From assembly GCA_000433175.1 (NCBI GenBank), contig HF986622.1:1-64000 (forward strand): DNA of 64,000 bases, given 5' to 3'. The notes beneath the pieces are model-generated. The model was not told the DNA's origin and did not search any database. It saw nothing but the letters and a program-made list of their open reading frames with translations. A program made the translations under genes and the position numbers. Within the stretch, counting starts at the first letter, position 1, and the number at the start of each line of letters is the position of its first letter. Of the stretch, positions 56,814-64,000 are shown piece by piece. The stretch comes from Prevotella sp. CAG:1058 (GTDB lineage Bacteria > Bacteroidota > Bacteroidia > Bacteroidales > Bacteroidaceae).

Positions 56814-56837
56814 AATGATAATTAAACAATTTGGAGT

Positions 56838-56870
56838 GCAAAAATACACATTATTCTTATAAGTGGCAAA
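56838..56870 (-). promoter_or_regulatory. Promoter of bamD-rpoZ-DUF4293
   Basis: Minus-strand -33 TTTG (56867-56870), 20-nt spacer, -7 TATTTTTGC (56838-56846). Confidence 0.68.
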
Positions 56871-56929
56871 GTTTTCTGGCCATTTTTTAGAAAAATATAT
56901 TTTTGTTGTGTTTATTAGTGCTTTATTTG

Positions 56930-56938
56930 TATTTTTGC
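56930..56938 (+). promoter_or_regulatory. -7 box of uvrB
   Basis: TATTTTTGC, 41 nt before the uvrB ATG, with no exact -33 match. Back-to-back with the bamD promoter. Confidence 0.5.
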
Positions 56939-56979
56939 ATTGGCTTTATACTGCATGTTACTAATTTTGATTCAGATAT

Positions 56980-59019
56980 ATGGGCGATTTTAGACTTGTT
57001 TCAGAATACAAACCTACAGGCGACCAGCCTGAAGCCATAAGTGAACTTACCGCAGGCATTCGGGATGGGGAAAAGTCACAAGTGCTTTTAGGCGTAACAG
57101 GTTCGGGAAAGACATTTACGATAGCCAACGTCATAGCGAATGTAAACAAGCCTACGCTTATTTTAAGCCATAACAAGACTCTTGCCGCGCAGTTGTATAG
57201 CGAGATGAAATCCTTTTTCCCCGAAAATGCGGTAGAATATTATGTCTCGTATTACGATTATTATCAGCCTGAAGCTTATTTGCCGCAGACTGACACGTAT
57301 ATTGAGAAGGATTTGGCCATAAACGAAGAGATTGACAGGCTGCGCTTGTCTGCCGTTTCATCGTTGTTGTCTGGACGTAAGGACGTGGTTGTTGTATCTT
57401 CCGTTTCGTGCATTTATGGTATGGGTGGTCCTGTCGAGATGGCAAAAAGCGTCATTTCAATCAGGTGTGGACAGAAGCTCGACCGCAACATGTTCCTTCG
57501 CAACCTCGTAAATGCCCTTTATGTGAGAAACGATATGGAGTTAAAGCGTGGCAACTTCAGGGTCAAGGGCGATACGGTAGATGTCTTTATGGCTTATAGC
57601 GACAATGTTTTACGTGTGTCGTTTTGGGATGATGAAATTGACTCTATCGAGGAAATGGATTCGGTCAGTTTTCACCGGTTAGCTTCTTTTGATAGTTACC
57701 AGATTTATCCTGCCAACTTGTTTGTCACTTCAAAAGAGCAGACGGAAATAGCAATACGAAGTATCCAGGATGATTTGGTTAAACAGATTGATTACTTTAA
57801 TGAACTTGGCGAAACAATTAAGGCACAGCGCATTAAGGAACGTGTTGAGTACGACATGGAGATGATAAAGGAACTTGGACATTGTTCCGGCATAGAAAAC
57901 TATTCACGCTATTTTGACGGACGCGAACCAGGCCAGAAACCGTATTGTCTCTTTGACTTTTTCCCTAAGGATTATCTTCTTGTAATAGATGAAAGCCATG
58001 TCAGTGTGCCCCAGATAAGTGCGATGTATGGTGGCGACAGGGCGAGAAAGACTAACCTTGTAGAGTATGGTTTCCGACTGCCTGCTGCCTTTGACAACCG
58101 TCCCCTTACGTTTGACGAGTTCCATTCCATGATCAATCAGGTCATCTACGTGTCGGCAACTCCTGCCGATTATGAGTTGGCAGAGTCGGGTGGAGTAGTG
58201 GTCGAGCAAGTTATCCGTCCTACCGGGCTGCTCGATCCCGAGATAGAAGTGCGTCCGAGCGAGAACCAGATTGACGATTTGATGGAAGAGATATTAAAGC
58301 GCAACGAACGCGGTGAACGTACCCTGGTGACAACCTTGACAAAGCGTATGGCTGAAGAGCTGACCGAGTATCTGCTTAATCATGACGTCAGGGCTAATTA
58401 TATCCACAGCGACGTTGCAACGCTTGACCGCGTCAAGATAATGAACGATTTGCGTGAAGGCGTGTTTGACGTTCTAGTCGGCGTCAATCTGCTTCGAGAA
58501 GGCCTTGACCTTCCCGAAGTGTCGTTGGTGGCAATACTTGACGCTGATAAGGAGGGATTTCTCCGTTCACATCGCTCCCTGACTCAGACTGCTGGACGTG
58601 CCGCACGTAACGTTAATGGCAAAGTCATAATGTATGCCGACCGTATTACGGCAAGTATGCAAATGACGATTGACGAGACCATGCGCAGGCGTGAAAAACA
58701 GTTGAGATATAACGAGCTTCATCATATTACGCCTAAACAGATTGTTAAGGGAATCAAGCATAATGCTTTGAATATCAATATGGAAGAGGCTGATATAAAG
58801 AAACGTGATGTGGCTTATAAGCCATATATTGAAGAAGAGCATGTTGCTTTTGCTGCCGACCCTATTGTAAAGCAAATGACCAAACAGCAGCTTGAAAAGA
58901 GTATCGTGAATACCCAACGGCTTATGAAAAAAGCTGCAAAAGAGCTTGACTTCATACAGGCTGCACAGTTCAGGGACGAATTGTTGAAATTGCAGGAAAT
59001 GCTTGACGAAAAGAATTAA
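56980..59019 (+). CDS. uvrB: Excinuclease ABC subunit B
   Basis: Damage-verification helicase of nucleotide excision repair. Walker A GVTGSGKTFT near residue 40, the beta-hairpin region YYDYYQPEAYLPQTDTYIEKD near 90, DESHVSVPQ (Walker B), helicase motif VGVNLLREGLDLPEVSLV and QTAGRAARN, and the C-terminal UVR motif (last 40 residues) are all present. 679 residues, normal length. Single gene. Confidence 0.98.
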   Translation: MGDFRLVSEYKPTGDQPEAISELTAGIRDGEKSQVLLGVTGSGKTFTIANVIANVNKPTLILSHNKTLAAQLYSEMKSFFPENAVEYYVSYYDYYQPEAYLPQTDTYIEKDLAINEEIDRLRLSAVSSLLSGRKDVVVVSSVSCIYGMGGPVEMAKSVISIRCGQKLDRNMFLRNLVNALYVRNDMELKRGNFRVKGDTVDVFMAYSDNVLRVSFWDDEIDSIEEMDSVSFHRLASFDSYQIYPANLFVTSKEQTEIAIRSIQDDLVKQIDYFNELGETIKAQRIKERVEYDMEMIKELGHCSGIENYSRYFDGREPGQKPYCLFDFFPKDYLLVIDESHVSVPQISAMYGGDRARKTNLVEYGFRLPAAFDNRPLTFDEFHSMINQVIYVSATPADYELAESGGVVVEQVIRPTGLLDPEIEVRPSENQIDDLMEEILKRNERGERTLVTTLTKRMAEELTEYLLNHDVRANYIHSDVATLDRVKIMNDLREGVFDVLVGVNLLREGLDLPEVSLVAILDADKEGFLRSHRSLTQTAGRAARNVNGKVIMYADRITASMQMTIDETMRRREKQLRYNELHHITPKQIVKGIKHNALNINMEEADIKKRDVAYKPYIEEEHVAFAADPIVKQMTKQQLEKSIVNTQRLMKKAAKELDFIQAAQFRDELLKLQEMLDEKN

Positions 59020-59133
59020 TTGCCGATAAAATCGTTGTAATTTTATTAATGAAATGAAGGCTTGTCTTAATTCCAATCGGTGTTTTGACTGATTGGGGTA
59101 ACAACGTTTTTAGAGTCCATTTATGTGGCTTTC

Positions 59134-59217
59134 CAAAAGGTTGTCTTTTGCAGGCTAAGAACTAACCTTTTACACGCCAACAGGTAACCTTTCACGACGT
59201 AAAAGGTTACCTGTTGC
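59134..59217. repeat. Interspersed palindromic repeat, locus C
   Basis: AAAAGGTTGTCTTTTG and ACTAACCTTTTAC on the left are followed by a near-perfect palindrome with 14-bp arms, CAACAGGTAACCTT / AAGGTTACCTGTTG, around a CGACG centre. The same GGTTACC core and CGTAAAAGG segment occur at loci A and B. It occupies most of the gap between uvrB and the symporter. Confidence 0.7.
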
Positions 59218-59290
59218 TTTTTATATGTTTTACAAGTAATGTTGCGTGTTTACACAGAATTCAGCTATTTTCAGGTTCGACATTTTTTAG

Positions 59291-59299
59291 TATCTTTGC
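59291..59299 (+). promoter_or_regulatory. -7 box abutting the symporter start codon
   Basis: TATCTTTGC ends 5 nt before the ATG at 59304. With initiation normally a few bases beyond the box, the mRNA would have almost no leader. The -33 element is only a near match (TTTC). Confidence 0.5.
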
Positions 59300-59303
59300 A
59301 GCC

Positions 59304-60719
59304 ATGTTGGTAATATTGACAGTATTGGCCTATTTCGGCGTATTATATTTATTCAGCCGCCTGACATCAGTTCATGCGACCAATAATACGTTTTACCATG
59401 CGGATGGCAAATCGCCATGGGGCATGGTGGCGTTCGGCATGATAGGTGCCACTATTTCAGGAGTCAGCTTTGTTTCCGTACCTGGCATGGTTATCGGTCA
59501 GAACATGTTTTATATACAGACATGTCTTGGTTTCATTGTCGGCTATTTTGTCATTGCGTTTGTCCTGTTGCCGATTTATTATAAGATAAATCTGACAACC
59601 ATATACAGTTACCTGTTGAAACGTTTAGGACGGAGGTCATATAAGACAGGTGCGGCTTTTTTTATTATTTCAGACTTGACCGGCGCAGCGGTCAAGTTTT
59701 ATGTAGCATGCATCATACTTCAACGTTTCGTTCTCGATGCTTACGGCGTACCGTTTGCCGTTACCGTTCCTGCGTTGATGTTGCTGATATGGTTGTATAC
59801 ACACAAAGGAGGCATTAAGACATTGGTTTGGACGGACACGTTCCAGACTTTGTGCATGCTTGTCGCCCTTGTGCTCATTATTGTAAGTGTTGCCGGCAAG
59901 CTTGGACTTGGCTTTGGCGAGGCCGTTACTATGGTGGCGGCAAGTCCGATGAGTAGGATTTTCATGTTTGACGATTGGATGTCGCCTCATAATTTCTGGA
60001 AACAGTTTGTCAGTGGTATTTTCATTGTCGTCGTCATGACAGGCCTTAACCAAAACATGATGCAGAAAAATCTAACATGCAAGACGTTGCGCGAGGCTCA
60101 GAAAGACATGTGTACGTATGGTTTCGCCTTTGTGCCTGTAAACATTCTGTTCATGTCTCTTGGAGTCTTACTTGTAATGCTCGTAAATAAGGAAGGATTG
60201 CAACTGCCTCAAAATCCTGACGACCTGTTGCCCATGTTTGCTGCTACCGGTCAGTTGGGTAGTGTCGTGACGGTGCTTTTCATAATCGGCGTGGTGGCCG
60301 CATCGGCAAGCACTGTCGACTCGTCACTGACAGCACTTACTACAAGTTTTTGTGTCGACTTAAAGGAGAAACCTGATGACGAGCGCTTGCGCCGTCGTGT
60401 ACATGCCGGCATTACTGTCGTTTTTATATTGTTTATATTGGCATTCAGGGCTTTAAACTCTACAAGCGTCATAGACGCCGTATATGTTTTATGCTCATAT
60501 ACATACGGTCCGCTGTTGGGCTTGTTCGCTTTCGGCCTGCTTACCAAACGGCAGACTGACGACCGCATTGTTCCTTATATATGTGTCGCGTCTCCATTGG
60601 TATGTCTTGTTCTTGATTTTCTTACTTCACAATTTACAAGTTACAAGTTCGGATATGAACTCCTGCTGCTTAACGGAATGTTGACTGCCGGTGGCATGTT
60701 TATTAACGTAAAACGGTGA
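59304..60719 (+). CDS. Sodium:solute symporter (SSS family)
   Basis: 471 residues with about 13 transmembrane helices. GKSPWGMVAFGMIGATISGVSF near the N-terminus and VVAASASTVDSSLTALTTSF near residue 330 (the Na+-binding region) are typical of the SSS family. The solute cannot be told; candidates are sugars, amino acids or carboxylates. The open frame continues 30 codons upstream but the -7 box lies there, so ATG 59304 is chosen. The stop codon lies inside the stem of the downstream terminator. Confidence 0.88.
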   Translation: MLVILTVLAYFGVLYLFSRLTSVHATNNTFYHADGKSPWGMVAFGMIGATISGVSFVSVPGMVIGQNMFYIQTCLGFIVGYFVIAFVLLPIYYKINLTTIYSYLLKRLGRRSYKTGAAFFIISDLTGAAVKFYVACIILQRFVLDAYGVPFAVTVPALMLLIWLYTHKGGIKTLVWTDTFQTLCMLVALVLIIVSVAGKLGLGFGEAVTMVAASPMSRIFMFDDWMSPHNFWKQFVSGIFIVVVMTGLNQNMMQKNLTCKTLREAQKDMCTYGFAFVPVNILFMSLGVLLVMLVNKEGLQLPQNPDDLLPMFAATGQLGSVVTVLFIIGVVAASASTVDSSLTALTTSFCVDLKEKPDDERLRRRVHAGITVVFILFILAFRALNSTSVIDAVYVLCSYTYGPLLGLFAFGLLTKRQTDDRIVPYICVASPLVCLVLDFLTSQFTSYKFGYELLLLNGMLTAGGMFINVKR

Positions 60720-60763
60720 AAAAGCAGTCTTATATTTAGTTGGTAAGGCTTGCTTTTTCACCG
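60714..60763. terminator. Bidirectional terminator overlapping the symporter stop codon
   Basis: 13-bp stem CGGTGAAAAAGCA / TGCTTTTTCACCG with a 24-nt loop. The left arm contains the symporter's TGA. It also lies 25 nt beyond the trxB stop on the minus strand. Confidence 0.75.
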
Positions 60764-60787
60764 TATGAATATATTCCGTATTGATTT

Positions 60788-61738
60788 TTATACGATTCCC
60801 TTTTCCCTCAAATACCTGTCAGCTTCGATAGCTGCGCGGCATCCGCTTGCGGCAGCTGTTATTGCTTGACGGTAGTGCGGGTCTGCAACATCACCGGCAG
60901 CAAACACTCCGGGAACCTTTGTTACGGGAGTACCCGGTTCGGTTATAATGTATCCGGTCTCGTCTGTGTCGAGCCATTCTTTGAATACATCGCTGTTCGG
61001 TTTGTGTCCGATAGCGAGGAAGAAGCCGTCGATAGGCAAATCGTACCTTTCTTCATCGGCTTCGCCGAGACGTTTTACTACATGCGCTCCTTCGACACCG
61101 TTTTCACCGTATAGTCCCAGGGTGTTGTGTTCAAAGAGAATTTCTATATTTTCAGCCTCTTTTACGCGGCGCTGCATTACTTCTGACGCACGCAGGAAAG
61201 GTTTGCGTACAATCATATAGACCTTCTTTGCCAATCCTGCAAGGTATAATGCTTCTTCACAAGCCGTATCTCCGCCGCCTACAACGGCAACTGTTTTTTT
61301 GCGGTAGAAGAATCCATCGCATGTTGCGCAGGCTGACACGCCTTCGCCTTTGTACTTCTCTTCATCAGATAGTCCGAGATATTTTGCAGATGCTCCGGTA
61401 GCAATGATAACAGTGTCAGCACATACTACATCGCCATTGTCGGTCGTCAAGGTGTATGGAGCCTTGCTGAAGTCGGCTTTAACTATTACGCCGTCACGTA
61501 TGTCTGTTCCGAAGCGTTCAGCTTGTGTCCTGAAGTCAAGCATCATCTGGTTGCCGTCCACGCCTTCCGGATATCCGGGAAAATTCTCAACGACAGTTGT
61601 CTGGGTTAGCTGTCCGCCTGTCTGTAGGCCACAATATATTACCGGATTAAGGTTGGCTCGCGCTGCATATATTGCCGCTGTGTAGCCTGCTGGACCGCTG
61701 CCGATTATCAGGCAGCGTACTTTCTCTTTTTGTTCCAT
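60788..61738 (-). CDS. trxB: Thioredoxin-disulfide reductase
   Basis: NADPH-dependent flavoenzyme reducing thioredoxin. FAD motif GSGPAGYTAAIYAA at the N-terminus, redox-active CATCDGFF near residue 137, NADPH motif VVGGGDTACEEA near 155, and the C-terminal FAD segment GVFAAGDVADPHYRQAITAAASG. 316 residues, normal length. Single gene convergent with the symporter. Confidence 0.97.
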   Translation of the reverse strand: MEQKEKVRCLIIGSGPAGYTAAIYAARANLNPVIYCGLQTGGQLTQTTVVENFPGYPEGVDGNQMMLDFRTQAERFGTDIRDGVIVKADFSKAPYTLTTDNGDVVCADTVIIATGASAKYLGLSDEEKYKGEGVSACATCDGFFYRKKTVAVVGGGDTACEEALYLAGLAKKVYMIVRKPFLRASEVMQRRVKEAENIEILFEHNTLGLYGENGVEGAHVVKRLGEADEERYDLPIDGFFLAIGHKPNSDVFKEWLDTDETGYIITEPGTPVTKVPGVFAAGDVADPHYRQAITAAASGCRAAIEADRYLREKGIV

Positions 61739-61863
61739 GGTTAATTGACTAAGATTAGAAGTCGTTATTTAATAGATTAAGGACTAAGAAAATTACTTTG
61801 TCATTGACAATATGATTGCAATCTTCTTAGTCCGTATAATTAATGGACTCCTAACTTTTGAGT

Positions 61864-62415
61864 TTATTTAAGGAGTTCAACGATTTGCTTTTCTATGTTT
61901 TCAATTTTTTCGGTAGGTTCAAAGCGAGCAACTACCATTCCCTTTTTGTCTACGAGGAATTTGGTGAAGTTCCATTTAATGTCTGACTTGCTCTTATAGT
62001 CAGGGTCCTCCTTTGACAGCATTTCGTCAAGAATGTGTGTCAGCGGATGGCTCTCGTCCCAGCCGGCAAATCCTTTCTGGCTTGTCAGGAATTTATATAA
62101 CGGATCAGCATCTTCGCCGTTTACCTTAATCTTCTTGAAACGGGGGAACTCTGTTCCGTATGTTAATTTGCAGAATTCATGTATTGACTCGTCTGTTCCT
62201 GGTGCCTGGGCTCCGAATTGGTTGCAGGGGAAGTCCAATATTGTAAATGCGTCGCTGCGATGCCTTTCGTAGAGTTTCTCCAGTTCCTCATATTGTGGAG
62301 TGAATCCGCACTTAGTTGCGGTGTTTACTATCAGTAAAACTTCGTTCGCATATTCTTTGAGCGATACGTCTTTTCCTTTCCTGTCTTTGACAGTGAAATC
62401 ATAAACTGTTTTCAT
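61864..62415 (-). CDS. Glutathione peroxidase-like thiol peroxidase
   Basis: 183 residues. The peroxidatic Cys is in NTATKCGFT (near residue 36), Gln and Trp of the active site are in DFPCNQFG (near 70) and WNFTKF (near 152). Bacterial enzymes of this type use Cys rather than selenocysteine and often take electrons from thioredoxin, which would fit the adjacent trxB (inference). Gene name may be gpx or btuE. The open frame starts 16 codons earlier, inside the promoter; ATG 62415 is chosen. Confidence 0.93.
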   Translation of the reverse strand: MKTVYDFTVKDRKGKDVSLKEYANEVLLIVNTATKCGFTPQYEELEKLYERHRSDAFTILDFPCNQFGAQAPGTDESIHEFCKLTYGTEFPRFKKIKVNGEDADPLYKFLTSQKGFAGWDESHPLTHILDEMLSKEDPDYKSKSDIKWNFTKFLVDKKGMVVARFEPTEKIENIEKQIVELLK

Positions 62416-62459
62416 TTTATTTGTTTTTGATAACTTGTTTGTTTGCAAATATTCTTTGT

Positions 62460-62491
62460 GCAAAGATAAGGAAAAAGCTTATCAAAACAAA
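62460..62491 (-). promoter_or_regulatory. Promoter of the glutathione peroxidase gene
   Basis: Minus-strand -33 TTTG (62488-62491), 19-nt spacer, -7 TATCTTTGC (62460-62468). Exact consensus. Confidence 0.72.
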
Positions 62492-62608
62492 ATTTGCGAC
62501 CTTTTATTAAGTTAAATGTTGGCATTGGAATAGTGTTAAGATTTATTTGGTTTGGGGAATAATTACTTTACTTTGTAGGGAAAACCCTATGAATAATATG
62601 GATTTTTG

Positions 62609-62641
62609 TTTGCCGGTGCATTTTTTAAGTATTATATTTGC
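62609..62641 (+). promoter_or_regulatory. Promoter of the Trp-rich-tailed lipoprotein gene
   Basis: -33 TTTG (62609-62612), 20-nt spacer, -7 TATATTTGC (62633-62641), 29 nt before the ATG. Confidence 0.72.
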
Positions 62642-62670
62642 AAAAAATTAACAACTAAAAACAATATATT

Positions 62671-63219
62671 ATGAAAAAGTTTATCTCGATAATCTCTGTC
62701 ATCATATTTGCAGTCACTCCGTTTACGTTCGTCAGCTGCGATGAAGATTATGAAATAGCAGATACGTTGTGGGGTGTATGGGAAGGCAAAATGTATGTGC
62801 AGTCGACCTGGAACGGCCAGACTTACATGTCAAGTTATTCTGTAATACAATTCGACCGTGCGCCTAACCATTATGATTCTGGTACCGGATATTGGATTGA
62901 TTACTATTCAGGCGCTCCTTGGGATTATTTTGCAAGCCATATTGACTGGATTGTCAGCAACGGCACCATAAAAATTTACTCGTATGAGGACGATTCTTAT
63001 TATTATATTTACGATTATTCGTTGTCTGACAATCATTTTTCCGGGGTGATAGATAGCGAATACGGCGACCCTATGGAGTTCTATCTACGCAAAACCGCTT
63101 CTCCTGATTGGGGCGATGTAGACTGGGGATGGAATTATTCACAAGATTGGGGTTGGGACTATTCAAGTCGTGCCGCCGCACAACAGCCTGTCAGAACGAT
63201 TGGAACGGGCCAAGAATAG
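62671..63219 (+). CDS. Lipoprotein with Trp/Asp-rich tail, function unknown
   Basis: 182 residues with a lipoprotein signal (FVSC, Cys23) followed by DEDYE, which suggests surface export. The middle (about 30-145) is a beta-rich, Tyr/Trp/Asp-rich domain starting DTLWGVWEGKM, similar in layout to lipocalin-like lipoproteins. The C-terminus contains two near-copies of a DWGWxYS motif (SPDWGDVDWGWNYSQDWGWD) before an Ala/Gln-rich end. I do not recognise a named family. Monocistronic with its own promoter and terminator. Confidence 0.7.
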   Translation: MKKFISIISVIIFAVTPFTFVSCDEDYEIADTLWGVWEGKMYVQSTWNGQTYMSSYSVIQFDRAPNHYDSGTGYWIDYYSGAPWDYFASHIDWIVSNGTIKIYSYEDDSYYYIYDYSLSDNHFSGVIDSEYGDPMEFYLRKTASPDWGDVDWGWNYSQDWGWDYSSRAAAQQPVRTIGTGQE

Positions 63220-63264
63220 GCGATAATATAATGTTGAATTAGTATAACCGTTCATTAAATAATT

Positions 63265-63309
63265 AAAAATCGGCTGGATATTTCAATAATTTATATCCAG
63301 CCGATTTTT
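63265..63309. terminator. Bidirectional terminator after the Trp-rich-tailed lipoprotein gene
   Basis: 17-bp perfect stem AAAAATCGGCTGGATAT / complement with an 11-nt loop, between convergent genes. Confidence 0.8.
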
Positions 63310-63366
63310 ATATACATTTGAAAAGTGTCCTTATTATTTAAGTATGTTTCAGTTGACCATGTTTGC

Positions 63367-64000
63367 TTATACAAATTCGATGTTTATATCGTTGTTTAAA
63401 TTACCACTTGTTGTTATGATTTTTTCCTGCAGTTTAGAAGAGATACCAATAGAAGAGAAATCAGTCCCTTTATCCCTATGAACTGGAAGAATTGCTAACC
63501 TGGGATTGGTCAATTCACATACATTACGTAATGCGTTAATTGTTGCATGTCCACTTGTATGCAGTTGTATCACATTCGTAAAATGTTCTTGTAATTTTAC
63601 ATATTCTTCATTCCTGGTATCGTCTCTGTTGATATATCCATCCCACATTGAATAGATGAGAAGTGGCTTTTCCTCCATGGGTAATATAGGGAAAATTTGA
63701 TCTAGAAGTTTGTGAAACTTTTTGCTTGTTCGCACAAACATAGTGAAGCCATTGTTTAACATCCAATCTTTTAACTTAATGTTACAATCATTATAAGTGT
63801 ATACAGTACCGAATTTAAAACAAGAAGATTCCTTACCTGCCGAGGATTTTTTTGTTCCCGCTGTAGCGGAAAACAGATCAAGAATGTCTTTCTGATATTC
63901 ATCTGCTAGCAATGGACGAAAGGGAAACATGCTTCGGGTAGCATTCTTAAAACTTGCTAGTCGCTCCATATCTGTTGACGAACATTGAACAAATACATAC
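63367..64000 (-). CDS. C-terminal part of an MBL-fold/beta-CASP-like hydrolase (cut by window edge)
   Basis: The frame is open through the right edge, so the true start lies outside; an internal ATG at 63969 is not the start. About 210 residues are visible. Near the end, LHTSGHATINALRNVCEL and LAILPVHRDKG resemble the beta-CASP motifs (SGHA and PxH) of RNase J-like and related MBL enzymes. LLIYSMWDGYI precedes them. The N-terminal metal-binding HxHxDH cannot be seen. The stop lies 58 nt beyond the terminator hairpin at 63265-63309. Confidence 0.6.
   Translation of the reverse strand, partial: YVFVQCSSTDMERLASFKNATRSMFPFRPLLADEYQKDILDLFSATAGTKKSSAGKESSCFKFGTVYTYNDCNIKLKDWMLNNGFTMFVRTSKKFHKLLDQIFPILPMEEKPLLIYSMWDGYINRDDTRNEEYVKLQEHFTNVIQLHTSGHATINALRNVCELTNPRLAILPVHRDKGTDFSSIGISSKLQEKIITTSGNLNNDINIEFV

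Overview
The window looks like a chromosomal segment of a member of the Bacteroidota, most likely Prevotella or a close Bacteroidales relative. The evidence is: an F-type ATPase operon ordered beta, epsilon, (small membrane protein), a, c, b, delta, alpha, gamma; many lipoproteins with an acidic stretch right after the lipobox cysteine; TonB-linked outer-membrane proteins; families largely confined to Bacteroidota (DUF4270, DUF4251, DUF4293, DUF5689); a type IX secretion (T9SS) type C-terminal domain; and promoters of the Bacteroidota type (-33 TTTG, 19-20 bp spacer, -7 TAnnTTTG). The genus is an inference; no rRNA is present. I found no insertion sequence, prophage, integrase or CRISPR array.

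Layout. 1-7.4 kb: complete atp operon on the minus strand with promoter and terminator. 7.5-11.7 kb: phosphofructokinase, an NhaD-type antiporter and an acyl-CoA synthetase. 11.7-12.8 kb: about 1 kb of AT-rich DNA without a convincing gene. 12.8-17.9 kb: a minus-strand surface-uptake operon (TonB-dependent receptor, DUF5689 lipoprotein, choice-of-anchor-J lipoprotein). Its last gene is broken by an in-frame TGA where a tryptophan is expected. 18-25 kb: aroB, a divergent second TonB-like barrel protein, and htpG. 25-29 kb: panD-panC, divergent from a half-length GT5 glycogen-synthase-like gene, a DUF4270 lipoprotein and a 40-residue small protein. 29.7-33.7 kb: DUF4251 lipoprotein; an rsmG - MBL hydrolase - ruvC - FeoB-associated Cys-rich peptide run; DUF3298 lipoprotein. 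34-38 kb: HAD phosphatase and panB on plus; folK, M64 peptidase and a TPR protein on minus. 38.1-42.9 kb: plus-strand operon of a 14-unit MORN protein, YhcH-like protein, glycogen branching enzyme and a DUF6057-like membrane protein. 43-45.2 kb: DUF389 membrane protein and a tRNA-Thr(CGU)/tRNA-Gly(CCC) pair. 45.3-48.6 kb: an apparent envelope operon consisting of a mini T9SS-CTD protein, an L,D-transpeptidase lipoprotein, an ECF sigma factor, a putative anti-sigma factor and a Spy-like periplasmic protein. 48.6-51 kb: mazG - lipoprotein - RNase Z. 51-64 kb: valS, clostripain-type peptidase, bamD-rpoZ-DUF4293, uvrB, a sodium:solute symporter, trxB, glutathione peroxidase, a Trp-rich-tailed lipoprotein, and the C-terminal part of an MBL/beta-CASP-like hydrolase running off the right edge.

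Most of the window is housekeeping. The points most worth a second look are the sigma/L,D-transpeptidase/T9SS-tag operon, the interrupted surface-lipoprotein operon, a family of interspersed palindromic repeats built on a GGTTACC-like core (three clear loci, two weaker ones), and the conserved-looking half glycogen synthase. I do not see a clearly new defence or mobile system.
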